From the NCBI GenBank assembly GCA_016792845.1, contig JAEUKH010000049.1:62001-126000 (forward strand): a stretch of 64,000 bases of DNA, given 5' to 3'. This stretch comes from Myxococcales bacterium (GTDB lineage Bacteria > Myxococcota_A > Polyangia > Polyangiales > Ga0077539). The position numbers and the translations under genes were made by a program. Shown here in pieces: positions 16,028 to 24,796 of the stretch (the first letter of the stretch is position 1; every line of letters begins with the position of its first letter). The notes under the pieces were generated by a model. That model did no database searches. It was not told where the DNA came from and was given only the letters and a program-made list of their open reading frames with translations.

Positions 16028-16849
16028 ATGGCCATCACCGCAGCCCTGTATCTCACGGCGCTTTCACTCACGGCACCGGCACCCTCGGGGGCGGCCCCGA
16101 CGCTCCGCCTCGACGCGGGCCTCGTGGCCCCGGCCCCGCAGGGCCTCACCCTGCGCAGCGAGGTCTTCGGCCTCGACGGCGACGCGCTCTTGCGGGCCCG
16201 GGCGCTCGCCCAGACCGCCCAGGGGGCGAACCAGGCCGCGAGCCAGGCGGCGTCAGACGGCGCGAGCGCCTGCGGCGACAGCTGCGACATCGACTGCGAG
16301 ACCTGCCGCGAGAGCGACCGCGCGGCGCGGTACGTGCTGCGGCGACGCGCGCGAAACCTCAGGGCGCACCGGTACTTCGCCATCGCGGCGTGGGGCTCGA
16401 TGCTCGTCACCGAGGTGCTCGGCACGATCCGGTTCATTCAGAGCCCGAGCTGGTTCGGCGACGGCAGCTGTCGCAGCGACCTCAACGCCTTCGGGTGCGA
16501 GAACGCCTCGATGATCACGGGCTTTCACCAGGCCTTCGCCTTCATCACCACGGGGCTCTACACCACCGCCGGGGTGATCGCCGCCACGGCGCCCGACCCC
16601 GAGAACGCCTCGGTGGGCGAAGACCTCGCGGCCCGCACCCTGCGGCGGCACAAGACCCTCGCGTACGTTCACGCGGCGGGCATGATCTTGATGCCCATCC
16701 TCGGGGTGCTCACGGCCAACCCCCAGGTGCTCGGCATCGACACGCCCTCAGGGCGCGAGAGCTTTCAGCGCAACATGAATTCGATCCACGCCCTGGTGGG
16801 GTACAGCACCTTCGCGGCCTTCACCGCGGCGGGTATTCTAGAGTTTTGA
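16028..16849 (+). CDS. Four-helix integral membrane protein, cytochrome b561-like pattern
   Basis: 273 residues: a signal-like N-terminus (about 1-23), a periplasmic stretch with a Cys cluster (ACGDSCDIDCETC, about 78-90), then four predicted transmembrane helices. Histidines sit at the starts of or inside the helices: RAHRYFAIAAW, GFHQAFAFITTG, HKTLAYVHAAG and NSIHALVGYSTF. Alternating His in a four-helix bundle is the pattern of cytochrome b561-type haem proteins, so a haem-binding electron-transfer role is possible. I could not match all expected haem ligands. The Cys motif could bind metal or form disulfides. Upstream and downstream genes are unrelated. Confidence 0.6.
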   Translation: MAITAALYLTALSLTAPAPSGAAPTLRLDAGLVAPAPQGLTLRSEVFGLDGDALLRARALAQTAQGANQAASQAASDGASACGDSCDIDCETCRESDRAARYVLRRRARNLRAHRYFAIAAWGSMLVTEVLGTIRFIQSPSWFGDGSCRSDLNAFGCENASMITGFHQAFAFITTGLYTTAGVIAATAPDPENASVGEDLAARTLRRHKTLAYVHAAGMILMPILGVLTANPQVLGIDTPSGRESFQRNMNSIHALVGYSTFAAFTAAGILEF

Positions 16850-17060
16850 ACCCCGCGCGCTGGGGTCGTTCTGCCGCGGCGGGGCCTCGGGGTGAGATGT
16901 CGGGTTGTGCTTGCGGGTCGAACCGTCTCGCGGCACTCTGCCTCGGCCATTGTTGGGCCCCGTGGGCCGGGTCTCGGGCGCGGTGGCGGTGATCGCTGCT
17001 GCGTCGCGCGGCCCGAGTCGTGGTGCGTGGGCCGACACGACAGGCAGAGGGATCGTTTCT

Positions 17061-17609
17061 GTGATTCAGAGTGCCAGACTGAAGTTGGTTTCTGCAGCGA
17101 TGATGGTCGTTCTTGGGGCGTGCTCGAGCGCCCAGACGCCGCCCCCGGCCCCCGCGCCGGCTCCCGAGCCCATCGTGGCGCCGGCCCCCGCGCCGACCCC
17201 CGCGCCGGCCCCCGCGCCGCAGCACGCCGAGGCCCATCTCAACCACGGCCACATCACCCTTGAGCACCAGATCCTGTTCGACACCGACAGCGACCACATT
17301 CAAGAGAATGAGTCGGCCTCGGTGCTCAACGACATCGTGGCGCTCTTGCGCGAGAACACGCAGGTGCGCCGCGTGCGCATCGAGGGCCACACCGACACCC
17401 GCGGCGACGCCCGCCGTAACCAGGCGCTCTCTGAGCGCCGCGCCGCCGCGGTGGCCGCGTACCTCGGGGCCCACGGCTTCGCGTCGATTCAGTTCGAGCC
17501 GGTGGGCTTCGGCGCCACGCAGCCCGTCTGCCAAGAGAACAACGACGCGTGCCACGACCGCAACCGTCGCGTCGAGTTCACCATCACCGAGCCCGCCCCG
17601 GCGAACTGA
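17061..17609 (+). CDS. OmpA/Pal-type peptidoglycan-associated lipoprotein
   Basis: 182 residues from a GTG at 17061, chosen because GAGGG lies 9 bases upstream and a lipoprotein signal follows at once (lipobox LGAC). The mature N-terminus is a Pro/Ala linker encoded partly by a 12-bp repeat of the gcgccggccccc type (about 17180-17220). The OmpA_C domain spans about residues 65-180: ILFDTDSDHIQ, VRRVRIEGHTDTRGDARRNQ, LSERRAAAVAAYL, and NRRVEFTI, which are the peptidoglycan-binding signatures. An extra Cys pair (PVCQENNDACHDRN) sits before the last strand, as in many myxobacterial homologues. It tethers the outer membrane to peptidoglycan. No tol genes are nearby. Confidence 0.9.
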   Translation: MIQSARLKLVSAAMMVVLGACSSAQTPPPAPAPAPEPIVAPAPAPTPAPAPAPQHAEAHLNHGHITLEHQILFDTDSDHIQENESASVLNDIVALLRENTQVRRVRIEGHTDTRGDARRNQALSERRAAAVAAYLGAHGFASIQFEPVGFGATQPVCQENNDACHDRNRRVEFTITEPAPAN

Positions 17610-17617
17610 ATCGCCCT

Positions 17618-20116
17618 TCAGTGCGAGAGCCCGTCGGGCGAGCGGACGCTGAATTCGCCCGCCCCGACCGGGCGCTCGTGCACCCACCCGTCAGGCCCAG
17701 GGGCCACCATCCGGAGCACCCCGTCGGGGCGCACAAGCACCACCGTCGTGTCGCCGAGGGCCTCGCCGTCGGGGCCGAGCACGGCGACGTCGAGGGTGCG
17801 CGGGGCAGAGGGCTCCCGCCAGCTCCGGCACCACCCGGCGGCGCTCGGGTTCGGGTCGGCCGCGGCGCAGCGCTCGAGCGCCTCGGGGCTCTGCGCGAGC
17901 GATGAGGCCCAACGCGCTTCGGCCGCGCGCAAGAGCGGGGCCACGACCTGGCGCGGGCGGTCGTCGCAGCGCGCGCGATGACGCGCGAGGGCGTGGGTGG
18001 CGTTGACCTGCGCGTAGAGCGAAGCGCGGCCCCGGAGCGCGCAGAGGCGGCGCACCAGTTCGGGCGCGAGGGCGGTCTCGGCGGCCAGGGCGAGGCCCCC
18101 AGCGGCGGTGCCCGCGAGGCCGTCGTCGGCGTCGTCGAGGGCGTCGCCGAGGGCGTCGGTGTTGGGCCCCAGGCGACCGAGGTGCCAGCGCGCCGCGAGG
18201 GTCGTGCCGTCAGGGCCGCGGGCTGCCCCGGCGTCGCGGCGCGAGGGCGCCAGCAGCGCGGGCTCGGGGGCGACGAGGGCGTGGCCGAGGGCGTCGCGGC
18301 GCGCGGCGTCGAGGCGCGCGGTGGCCGACGGCGCCGTCAAGAGGGCCCTCACGGCGGAGTGTTCGAAGGCCCGGGGGCTGCCGAGGGCGTCGTAGAGGGC
18401 GGCGCTGCGGGCTTCGTTGCGCGGGTCGTCGAAGGCCACGAGGCGCGCGAGGGCGCGGTCGACCCGAGGGGCGCGCGGGGCGAGGGCGGCCACGATGCGG
18501 CCCGCGGCCCGAAGGCCTGCGCTGCGGTCGAGGGCGCGGGCGCTCTCAAGGGCGTCGCAGAGGGCCTCAAGGCGCTCAAGGCTCGGCCCCGTCGCGAGGG
18601 CGTCGGCGGCGGCGCCGCGCACCCGCGACGAGGGGTCGCCGAGCGCGTCGACGAGGCTCGCGGTGGCGGCGTCGCCGAGGCGCCCGAGGGCCTCGATGCA
18701 CACCACCCGCACGCTCTGTTGGGGGTGCCCCCGGAAGGCCAGGATCGTGTTGAGAACTCTAGGGTTTTCGCTGCGCCCGAGGAGCCTGAGGGCGGCCTCC
18801 AGCTCGGTCACCGCCCGGGGGTCGAGCACGCCGAGCGAGGCCATCACGACGTCGACCGAGAGGGGGTCAAAGCCGTCGGCCCGGAGGCTCCACTGGCCGA
18901 GCGCGCTCAGCACCATCGCGACGCGGTGCGGGTCGCGGTCGCGGGTGCTCCGCGCGAGGGTGTCGACCAAGAGGGCCCGGGCCTGCGGGTCTGCGGTCTG
19001 CCCGAGGGCGGCGAGGAGGGCCGGGCGGTGCGCGGGCGCGGTGAGCCCCTCGGGGCCCTCGGCGAGGCGCACGAGCGCGCGGGTCGCTTCGGGGCCGCCG
19101 ATGCCCCCGAGGGCCGAGAGGGCCGCTTCGAACACGCCCGACGGCGCCGCCGCGAGCCGCGAGACCTCTCCCTCGGCGACGCGCCCCAAGCGACGAAGAC
19201 CCGCCGCGGCGAGGTGGGCCTCGCTCGCGTCGCGGGCCGCCACGAGGGCGCGGGCGAGCACCGAGGCGGCGCCCGCTCCGCCGATCTGGCCGAGGGCTTC
19301 GAGCGCCGCGCGGGCGAGGGCGCTCCGCGAGGGGCCGTCGCGTTCGGGGGCGCTGCGCAAGGCCAACGCGGCGAGGTCGTCGAGGCACGGAACCGCTGCG
19401 TCGCCGAGGCTCCCGAGCACCCGAACGGCCGCGAGGGCGAGCTCGAGGTTGGGGTCGCCGATGAGCCCCTGGAGGCCGCGGATGGCCCGTCGATCGTGGA
19501 GGGCCCCGAGGGCCGCGATGGCTTCGAGGCGCACCGGCGTCACGGGGTCTTGCAAGGCCCCGGTGAGCGGCAAGACCGCCCGCAGGTCGCCGCTGCGGCC
19601 GAGCGCCGACACGGCCTCGCGCCGCACCGTCGCGTCGGGGTCGTTGACCCGGTCGAGGAGCGAGAGCACCGCGTCGGGCCCGCCGAGCCGCGCCACCGCC
19701 GTGATGCTCGCGCGCCGCACCGCAGGGTCGGCGTCGCCCAAACTGCGGGTGAGGGTCGCGACCGCGGACGACACCTCAAGACGCCCGAGCGCCTCGGCGG
19801 CCATCTCGCGCTGCGCCGGCTGCTCGCTGTTGAGGAGCGGCAAGACCGCGCCCGCGAGCGCCGCGTCGACGCTGGGCCTGAGGCTCCGGAGCGCGGCCCG
19901 TCGCACCCGCGGGTCTTCATCTGCGAGCGCCGCGGTGAGCACCTCGGCCCGCCCGGCGGCCCGTTCGACCGGCAGGGTGAGCACGATTTCGAGCCGCCGC
20001 GCGGGCGAGGCCGTCGCAAACTCCGCCGCGAGGCGCGCGCTCTGCCCCGGCCAATCGAGCGCCGGGAGCAACGCGAAGCACGCCACCGCCAGGCCATACG
20101 TGAGAGCTCGCCGCAC
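17618..20116 (-). CDS. HEAT-repeat protein, exported or membrane-anchored
   Basis: About 832 residues from a GTG at 20116 (another GTG at 20155 is possible). After an N-terminal hydrophobic segment (TYGLAVACFALLPAL) the protein is an almost unbroken array of about 30-residue HEAT/PBS-lyase-type repeats. Examples are DEDPRVRRAALRSL, LGDADPAVRRASITAVARLG, VNDPDATVRREAVSALGRSG and LGDPSSRVRGAAADALA. The C-terminal 65 residues (TLDVAVLGPDGEALGDTTVV onward) resemble a carboxypeptidase-regulatory-like beta domain. HEAT arrays are protein-protein interaction scaffolds, so a specific role cannot be given. The gene is strongly biased to GC, which also leaves a long antisense frame open. It converges with the OmpA-type gene, 8 bp apart. 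Confidence 0.85.
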   Translation of the reverse strand: MRRALTYGLAVACFALLPALDWPGQSARLAAEFATASPARRLEIVLTLPVERAAGRAEVLTAALADEDPRVRRAALRSLRPSVDAALAGAVLPLLNSEQPAQREMAAEALGRLEVSSAVATLTRSLGDADPAVRRASITAVARLGGPDAVLSLLDRVNDPDATVRREAVSALGRSGDLRAVLPLTGALQDPVTPVRLEAIAALGALHDRRAIRGLQGLIGDPNLELALAAVRVLGSLGDAAVPCLDDLAALALRSAPERDGPSRSALARAALEALGQIGGAGAASVLARALVAARDASEAHLAAAGLRRLGRVAEGEVSRLAAAPSGVFEAALSALGGIGGPEATRALVRLAEGPEGLTAPAHRPALLAALGQTADPQARALLVDTLARSTRDRDPHRVAMVLSALGQWSLRADGFDPLSVDVVMASLGVLDPRAVTELEAALRLLGRSENPRVLNTILAFRGHPQQSVRVVCIEALGRLGDAATASLVDALGDPSSRVRGAAADALATGPSLERLEALCDALESARALDRSAGLRAAGRIVAALAPRAPRVDRALARLVAFDDPRNEARSAALYDALGSPRAFEHSAVRALLTAPSATARLDAARRDALGHALVAPEPALLAPSRRDAGAARGPDGTTLAARWHLGRLGPNTDALGDALDDADDGLAGTAAGGLALAAETALAPELVRRLCALRGRASLYAQVNATHALARHRARCDDRPRQVVAPLLRAAEARWASSLAQSPEALERCAAADPNPSAAGWCRSWREPSAPRTLDVAVLGPDGEALGDTTVVLVRPDGVLRMVAPGPDGWVHERPVGAGEFSVRSPDGLSH

Positions 20117-20237
20117 GGGCCGAGGGTAGCGCCCCGCGCCGCCCCGAGACAGCACCGAAAGCGACCTCGCGCCCGCCCCGCGCGCCGACGTCGGCTCCCC
20201 ATTTCGGCGAAGGCGTGCTTAGGTTCGGCCCTGAAGC

Positions 20238-21032
20238 ATGGAGCGATCTTCGATTCGTGGCCTCCGGGCCTTTGCGCTGGCGAGCCTCTTCGCGATGGGG
20301 GCGTGGGCCGACCCGGCGGCGCCGCAAGCCTCGGGCTTTCTAGGGGTCGGGCTCCGCGCGAGCCCCGCGGGCCTGGTGGTCGAGTCGGTCTCACCGGGCA
20401 GCCCGGCCGAGCAGGCGGGGCTCCAAGCGGGCGACGTGATCGTGCGGGCCCGGGCGCTGCCGCCGGGCTCTGTCGACGCCTTCACGACCTCGGTGCGGGT
20501 CACGGCGCCGGGGTCGGTGTACCCGTTGGAGCTTCGCCGCGGCGGGGCCCTTCGCGCGGTGAACGTGACCGTGGGCGCGCTGCCCGAGCGGGGGGCGGGG
20601 CCGCGGGTGGGCGCCCTCGCGCCTGCGTTGGGGCCGAGCACCGTGGCGAGCGGGCATGACCCGGTCGACCTCGCGCGGCTCCGCGGCCGTGTGGTGCTGC
20701 TCGATTTCTGGGCGAGCTGGTGCGGGCCCTGCCGCATGATGATGCCGGTGCTCAACACCCTCGCCGCGCGGTACGAAGCCCAAGGGCTCACGGTGCTCGG
20801 CGTCACCGACGACCCGGTCAGCACCGCGCGCTCGGTCGGGGCTCGCATGGGCATTCACTACACCCTCGCGTCGAGCCCTCAGTCGGTGGCGGGCTACCGC
20901 GTCGAGAGCCTGCCCACCCTGGTCATCATCGACCGCCGCGGGGTCGTGCGTGAGGTCTCGGTGGGCACCGACGACCCGAGGGCCCTCGACGCCACCGTCG
21001 CGCGGCTCCTCGGTGAGCCTGCAGCTCCGTAA
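20238..21032 (+). CDS. Periplasmic PDZ-thioredoxin fusion protein
   Basis: 264 residues. Signal peptide about 1-24 (ends GAWAD). Residues about 30-112 form a PDZ domain of the HtrA type (GFLGVGLRASPAGLVVESV, SPAEQAGLQAGDVIVRARAL). Residues about 120-260 form a TlpA/ResA-like thioredoxin fold with the active-site motif WCGPC at 161-165 (LLDFWASWCGPCRMMMP) and cis-Pro loop VESLPTLVIIDRRG. Such a protein would exchange thiols and disulfides in the periplasm, with the PDZ domain picking a partner or C-terminal tail. The WCGPC sequence favours reductase activity. The gene stands alone, divergent from the HEAT-repeat gene and convergent with a small membrane protein gene. Confidence 0.88.
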   Translation: MERSSIRGLRAFALASLFAMGAWADPAAPQASGFLGVGLRASPAGLVVESVSPGSPAEQAGLQAGDVIVRARALPPGSVDAFTTSVRVTAPGSVYPLELRRGGALRAVNVTVGALPERGAGPRVGALAPALGPSTVASGHDPVDLARLRGRVVLLDFWASWCGPCRMMMPVLNTLAARYEAQGLTVLGVTDDPVSTARSVGARMGIHYTLASSPQSVAGYRVESLPTLVIIDRRGVVREVSVGTDDPRALDATVARLLGEPAAP

Positions 21033-21045
21033 AAGTGTTGTAAAA

Positions 21046-21636
21046 TCAATAAGTTTCAACGCCCGTGCGCTGGGTCACCAGCAGCGGGATGCCGGCCCCG
21101 AAGAGCGCCCCGGCGATGCCCCCGAGGCTCAGCACCGCGGTGGTGTCGAGGGGCGCGCCGTCGGGGTTCGAGATGCGGGTCTGCGAGACGATGCCGAGCA
21201 CCGCGGTGACCACCACCACGGCGGCGCCGATGACGACGAAGCCCGTGCCGAGGTTGTAGAGCGCCGACGAGCTCGAACGGAGCGAGAGCCTCGCGTCGCG
21301 CGTTGGCATCTCGATGCCGGTCTCGGTGCTGCGGAGCCTCGGCCCGGCCGCGCGGAGCCACAAGGGCCCCGGAGGCACGAAGAGGGCGCAGGGCGTGCGG
21401 CAGGTGCCCGAGCCCAGGATCGCGCGGGGCGTGCCGTCGGGGCGCACCGTGCCGGCCGGGGCGCGCTGCATCACTACGACGAACTGGGGCTCGCCGGTGG
21501 TGTCGAGGCCGAGGCGGTGGCGCCCCGGTTGGGCCGCGGTGAAGTCGCGCTCGGCGGCGACGACGGTCTGGGCGGGCGCGGCGCGAGGGGCCGAGACGAT
21601 CGACAAGGCGGCGAGGGCGAGGGCGAGGGCGCGCAT
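21046..21636 (-). CDS. Hypothetical secreted or membrane protein with two C-terminal helices
   Basis: 196 residues from the ATG at 21636. No clear ribosome-binding site is present, and the frame stays open upstream but only antisense to miaB. A signal peptide ends near APAQ. The middle (RDFTAAQPGRHRLGLDTTGE to TRDARLSLRSSSS) looks like a small beta domain with one CRTPC pair, and two hydrophobic helices follow (GTGFVVIGAAVVVVTAVLGI and an AVLSLGGIAGALFGAG region). This layout, periplasmic domain then helix pair, is common in myxobacterial PEGA-like proteins, but I see no PEGA signature and do not assign a function. It is divergent from miaB. Confidence 0.65.
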   Translation of the reverse strand: MRALALALAALSIVSAPRAAPAQTVVAAERDFTAAQPGRHRLGLDTTGEPQFVVVMQRAPAGTVRPDGTPRAILGSGTCRTPCALFVPPGPLWLRAAGPRLRSTETGIEMPTRDARLSLRSSSSALYNLGTGFVVIGAAVVVVTAVLGIVSQTRISNPDGAPLDTTAVLSLGGIAGALFGAGIPLLVTQRTGVETY

Positions 21637-21727
21637 GGGAGAGGGCACTTGTGGGGCCGGCGAGGCGCTTTGGCAAAGGGGCGGCGCTTGACGCGGGGCG
21701 CCGAGGGCGGGAGATTGCCGCGCTCTG

Positions 21728-23155
21728 ATGGCAAAACGGATGGCCCTGGTCACCTTCGGGTGCCAGATGAATGTGCATGATTCTGAACGAATTGCGGCGC
21801 TCATGGGCGGCGCGGGGTACGCGCTCGTCGACGACCCCGAGGGCGCCGACGTGGTGGTGCTCAACACCTGCTCGGTGCGCGAGAAGGCCGAGCAGAAGCT
21901 GCGCTCCGAGGCTGGGCGGCTGAAGAAGCTCGACACCGTGCTCGTGGTGGCGGGCTGCGTGGCGCAACAAGAGGGCGAGCGGCTGGTGAAGTCGATGCCC
22001 TTCATCGACGTGGTGGTGGGCCCTGACAACCTCGGCGAGCTCCCGGGGCTCGTGCGCGCGGCCGAGATGGGGGCGGCGTCGGCGGTGCGTACGGTGTTCG
22101 ACCTCGACGCGCCGCGCTTTCTGCCCTTCGACGCGGTGTCGACCGAGGCTACGGCGAACCCGAGCGCTTTTGTGACCACCATGAAGGGCTGCAACGAGCG
22201 GTGCTCGTTCTGCATCGTGCCCTACACCCGCGGGCCCGAGCGGTACCGTTCGAGCGACGAGATCGTCGACGAGATCAAGCGCCTCGTCGACCACGGCGCG
22301 CGCGAGGTGGTGCTGCTCGGGCAGACGGTGAACAGCTACGTCGAGGCGGGGGCGCCGGCGCTCGACGGCGACGACCCTGACGGGTCGCAGTTTCCGTGGC
22401 TCTTGCGGCGCATCGCGCGTGAGGTGCCGGGGCTCGACCGGCTGCGGTACACGTCGCCGCACCCGCGCCATGTGACGCCCGCGCTGGTGGCCGCCCACGC
22501 CGAGCTCGAGGTCTTGGCAGAGCACGTCCACATGCCGGTTCAGTCGGGCAGCGACCGGGTGCTCAAGCGCATGATTCGGCGATACACCCGCGCGGAGTAT
22601 GTGAAGCGCCTCAAGGCCCTCGCGGCGGCGCGGCCGGGGCTCACGCTGAGCACCGACGTGATCGTGGGCTTCCCGGGTGAGACCCGCGAAGAGTTCGAAG
22701 AGACCCTCTCGCTCGTCGAAGAGATGAACTTTGTGGGCCTCTTCGGGTTCAAGTACTCGCCGCGCCCGAATACGCCCGCGTTGAAGCTCAAAGACGACGT
22801 CGCCGAGGCCGAGAAGCAGGCGCGCCTTGAGGCCCTCTTCGCGCGAAGCGAGGCCCAGACCCGCGCGCACCTCGCGTCGCTCGTGGGCACGCGGGCCGAG
22901 GTGCTCCTCGAAGGCCCCTCGCGGGTCGGCGAGGGCTCTCTTGTCGGGCGAACCCGCCGCAACGAGCTCGTTCATGTTGCGACCCCCGAGGGCATGGCGG
23001 GGGTCGGGGCGGGGGCCGTGGTGGTGGTCGAGGTTGCCCGGGCCAACAAGCACTCGCTCGAAGGTCGCATCGAGCGCGTCAAGGTGCCTGGGCACGCGCT
23101 CCAGCGGGCCGCGAAGGCGCCGCGCAAGGTGGGCCTGCCGGTGGTGACGGCGTGA
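21728..23155 (+). CDS. miaB: tRNA-2-methylthio-N6-dimethylallyladenosine synthase
   Basis: 475 residues. Radical-SAM methylthiotransferase that adds a methylthio group to i6A37 of tRNAs reading UNN codons. The N-terminal MTTase domain has three [4Fe-4S] cysteines: Cys12 (FGCQMNVHDSE), Cys48 (LNTCSVREKAEQ) and Cys77 (VAGCVAQQEG). The radical-SAM cluster cysteines are 155, 159 and 162 in GCNERCSFCIVPYTRG, and GREVVLLGQTVNSY-like sequence follows near residue 190. The C-terminal TRAM domain (about 375-445) ends with a short basic extension. The MQMNVHDSE-type N-terminus and QNV/QTVNSY motif separate MiaB from RimO and MtaB. The GTG of the next gene overlaps the stop by 4 bp. Confidence 0.96.
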   Translation: MAKRMALVTFGCQMNVHDSERIAALMGGAGYALVDDPEGADVVVLNTCSVREKAEQKLRSEAGRLKKLDTVLVVAGCVAQQEGERLVKSMPFIDVVVGPDNLGELPGLVRAAEMGAASAVRTVFDLDAPRFLPFDAVSTEATANPSAFVTTMKGCNERCSFCIVPYTRGPERYRSSDEIVDEIKRLVDHGAREVVLLGQTVNSYVEAGAPALDGDDPDGSQFPWLLRRIAREVPGLDRLRYTSPHPRHVTPALVAAHAELEVLAEHVHMPVQSGSDRVLKRMIRRYTRAEYVKRLKALAAARPGLTLSTDVIVGFPGETREEFEETLSLVEEMNFVGLFGFKYSPRPNTPALKLKDDVAEAEKQARLEALFARSEAQTRAHLASLVGTRAEVLLEGPSRVGEGSLVGRTRRNELVHVATPEGMAGVGAGAVVVVEVARANKHSLEGRIERVKVPGHALQRAAKAPRKVGLPVVTA

Positions 23156-23676
23156 GCCCGCGGGTGCGGGGTGCGGTGCTGCCCTTCGAGGGCCGAAGCC
23201 CCCATCTCGCCGACGGGGTCTACATCGCCGACGGGGCCCGGGTGATCGGCGACGTCGTGCTCGGCGAGGGCGCGTCGGTCTGGTACAACGCCGTGCTGCG
23301 CGGCGACGTGATGCCCATTCGCGTCGGGGCCCGGTCGAACATCCAAGACCTCACGATGATCCACACCACCACCGACCTCTCGACCGCGGTGATCGGGGCC
23401 GAGGTGACGGTGGGGCATCGGGTCATCTTGCACGGCTGCGAGGTCGGCGACCGGGTGCTCATCGGCATGGGCGCCATCGTGCTCGACAACGTGGTGATCG
23501 AGTCCGACGTGGTGGTCGGGGCGGGGGCCCTGGTGCCCCCTCGGATGCGCCTCGAATCGGGGTATCTCTACCTCGGCAGCCCCGCCAAGAAGGACAAAGC
23601 TCTCGGCCCCCGAGAGCGCCAGATGATCGACGAGGGCTGGCGGGCCTACGTCGACCTGGGGCAGCGCCACCCGTGA
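23152..23676 (+). CDS. Gamma-class carbonic anhydrase-like hexapeptide protein
   Basis: 174 residues, starting at a GTG that overlaps the miaB stop (GTGA). A left-handed beta-helix of hexapeptide repeats is obvious (VYIADGARVIGDVVLGEGAS, VIGAEVTVG, VLIGMGAIVLDN, VVVGAGALV). The three zinc-binding histidines of the gamma-CA family are present: IHTTTD, then GHRVILHGC. The supporting Arg/Asp (LRGDVMPIRVG) and Gln (NIQDLT) are too. Members such as YrdA and CaiE-like proteins keep these residues although activity is not always shown. The trailing helix (PRERQMIDEGWRAYVDLGQR) is typical. It overlaps the next gene by 4 bp as well, so the three genes form a tightly coupled operon. Confidence 0.9.
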   Translation: MSPRVRGAVLPFEGRSPHLADGVYIADGARVIGDVVLGEGASVWYNAVLRGDVMPIRVGARSNIQDLTMIHTTTDLSTAVIGAEVTVGHRVILHGCEVGDRVLIGMGAIVLDNVVIESDVVVGAGALVPPRMRLESGYLYLGSPAKKDKALGPRERQMIDEGWRAYVDLGQRHP

Positions 23677-24713
23677 GCCTCGGCGGCCGCGTCTGGGCCC
23701 TCTGGGGCCTCGTGGCGCTCGCCCGATGCACGACCCCGCCGCAGGCCCCGCACGACGCCTCCGCGGCCGATCTAGGCCCCATCGACGCCGCGTCTGACGT
23801 CGCGAGCGACCGCCGCACCGTGGCGCGCCCGGGCGCCCCCATCGACCCCGCCCGGTATGACTGTCGCGCCCGCGGTGAGGCGCCGCGACGCGTGAGCGCG
23901 GTGCCCGCGTCGTGCGCCCTCGACCCGCGCTGTCGCGTGCCGCAGGTGATCGGTCATCGCGGCGCCGGGGGCTCGCTCGGGTACCTCGCGCCTGAAGACT
24001 CGCTCTCGGGCTATCGCGCGGCGATCGCGCTCGGCGTCGAGCTCGTCGAGACCGACCCGCGGCTGACCGCCGACGGCGTGCTGGTGAATCACCACGACCC
24101 CGACCTCGCGCGCACCACCGCGGGCTCGGGGCTCGTGGCCGAGCAGTCGTACGCGGCGCTGCGGGCGCTGTCGTTGCGGGCTGAGGGCTTCGAGGGTGAT
24201 TTCTCGTGCGAGCACATCGCGACGCTCGAAGAGGTTTTGCGGCTCTGTCGGGGGCACGCGGTGGTGGTGGTCGACGCCAACAAGACCGACCGGGTCGATC
24301 TTCTGGTCGCGGCCATTCGTGCGGCCGACGCGGTCGAATGGGTCACCTTCTCGACGAGCGATGTCGACAAGGCGTTGCGCGCGCGGGCGATGCTGCCGGG
24401 GCTCGCGCTGCACATTCGCCCTCGGTCGGTTGAGGAGATCGCGCCGCAGCTCGCGCGGTTGGGGGGCGAGCTCCCGGTGATCGTCGAGCTCGGGCGCAGC
24501 GATGTGGCGCTCGGGGCGCCGATCGTTCACCGCGCGGGGTCTCGGGTGAGCACGAACGTGTTCGTCGAAGACGTCTTCGCGGCCACCACGGGCGTCACGT
24601 CGAGCTACGTCACGGCCCTCGACGAGGGGGCCGACATCGTGCAGAGCGACCGACCGGTGCAGGTGCGCGAGGCCTTCGAGCGGGCGGGTCGGCGCGCCCC
24701 CACGCGACCCTGA
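23673..24713 (+). CDS. Glycerophosphodiester phosphodiesterase, putative lipoprotein
   Basis: 346 residues from a GTG overlapping the previous stop. The N-terminus is hydrophobic with a possible lipobox (ALARC), then an Asp/Ala-rich linker. The GDPD TIM-barrel follows: QVIGHRGAGG (catalytic His/Arg), LAPEDSLSGY, VELVETDPRLTADGV (metal-binding Glu/Asp), NHHDPDLARTT, VVVVDANKTD and DIVQSDRP near the end. It hydrolyses glycerophosphodiesters to glycerol-3-phosphate and an alcohol. The second metal Glu/Asp pattern is ETD instead of the common EFD/EVD. The extracytoplasmic location would suit lipid or phosphate scavenging. Co-transcribed with miaB and the carbonic-anhydrase-like gene; no functional link is obvious. 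Confidence 0.9.
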   Translation: MSLGGRVWALWGLVALARCTTPPQAPHDASAADLGPIDAASDVASDRRTVARPGAPIDPARYDCRARGEAPRRVSAVPASCALDPRCRVPQVIGHRGAGGSLGYLAPEDSLSGYRAAIALGVELVETDPRLTADGVLVNHHDPDLARTTAGSGLVAEQSYAALRALSLRAEGFEGDFSCEHIATLEEVLRLCRGHAVVVVDANKTDRVDLLVAAIRAADAVEWVTFSTSDVDKALRARAMLPGLALHIRPRSVEEIAPQLARLGGELPVIVELGRSDVALGAPIVHRAGSRVSTNVFVEDVFAATTGVTSSYVTALDEGADIVQSDRPVQVREAFERAGRRAPTRP

Positions 24714-24731
24714 GCGGGGGCCCAAACGCGA

Positions 24732-24769
24732 CGCGCGACGCGCCCTCGGTCGGGGGCAAGCGTCGCGCG
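24732..24769. terminator. Hairpin between convergent genes
   Basis: A 10-bp perfect stem (CGCGCGACGC at 24732-24741 with GCGTCGCGCG at 24760-24769) and an 18-nt loop lie between the convergent phosphodiesterase and Cys-rich lipoprotein genes. There is no T-tract, so it is only a likely bidirectional RNA end. Confidence 0.4.
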
Positions 24770-24796
24770 ACGGGCGCCGCGAGGGCTAGCGCGCGC

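Noticed and set aside
17978..20659. Very long plus-strand open frame antisense to the HEAT-repeat gene
   Set aside because: Its composition (Arg/Gly/Glu runs) is typical of a shadow frame in GC-rich DNA. The minus-strand frame has clear HEAT repeats, and the 3' end also crosses the PDZ-thioredoxin gene.
21056..23095. Long minus-strand open frame antisense to miaB
   Set aside because: miaB is unmistakable on the plus strand; the antisense frame is His/Arg-rich with no domain.
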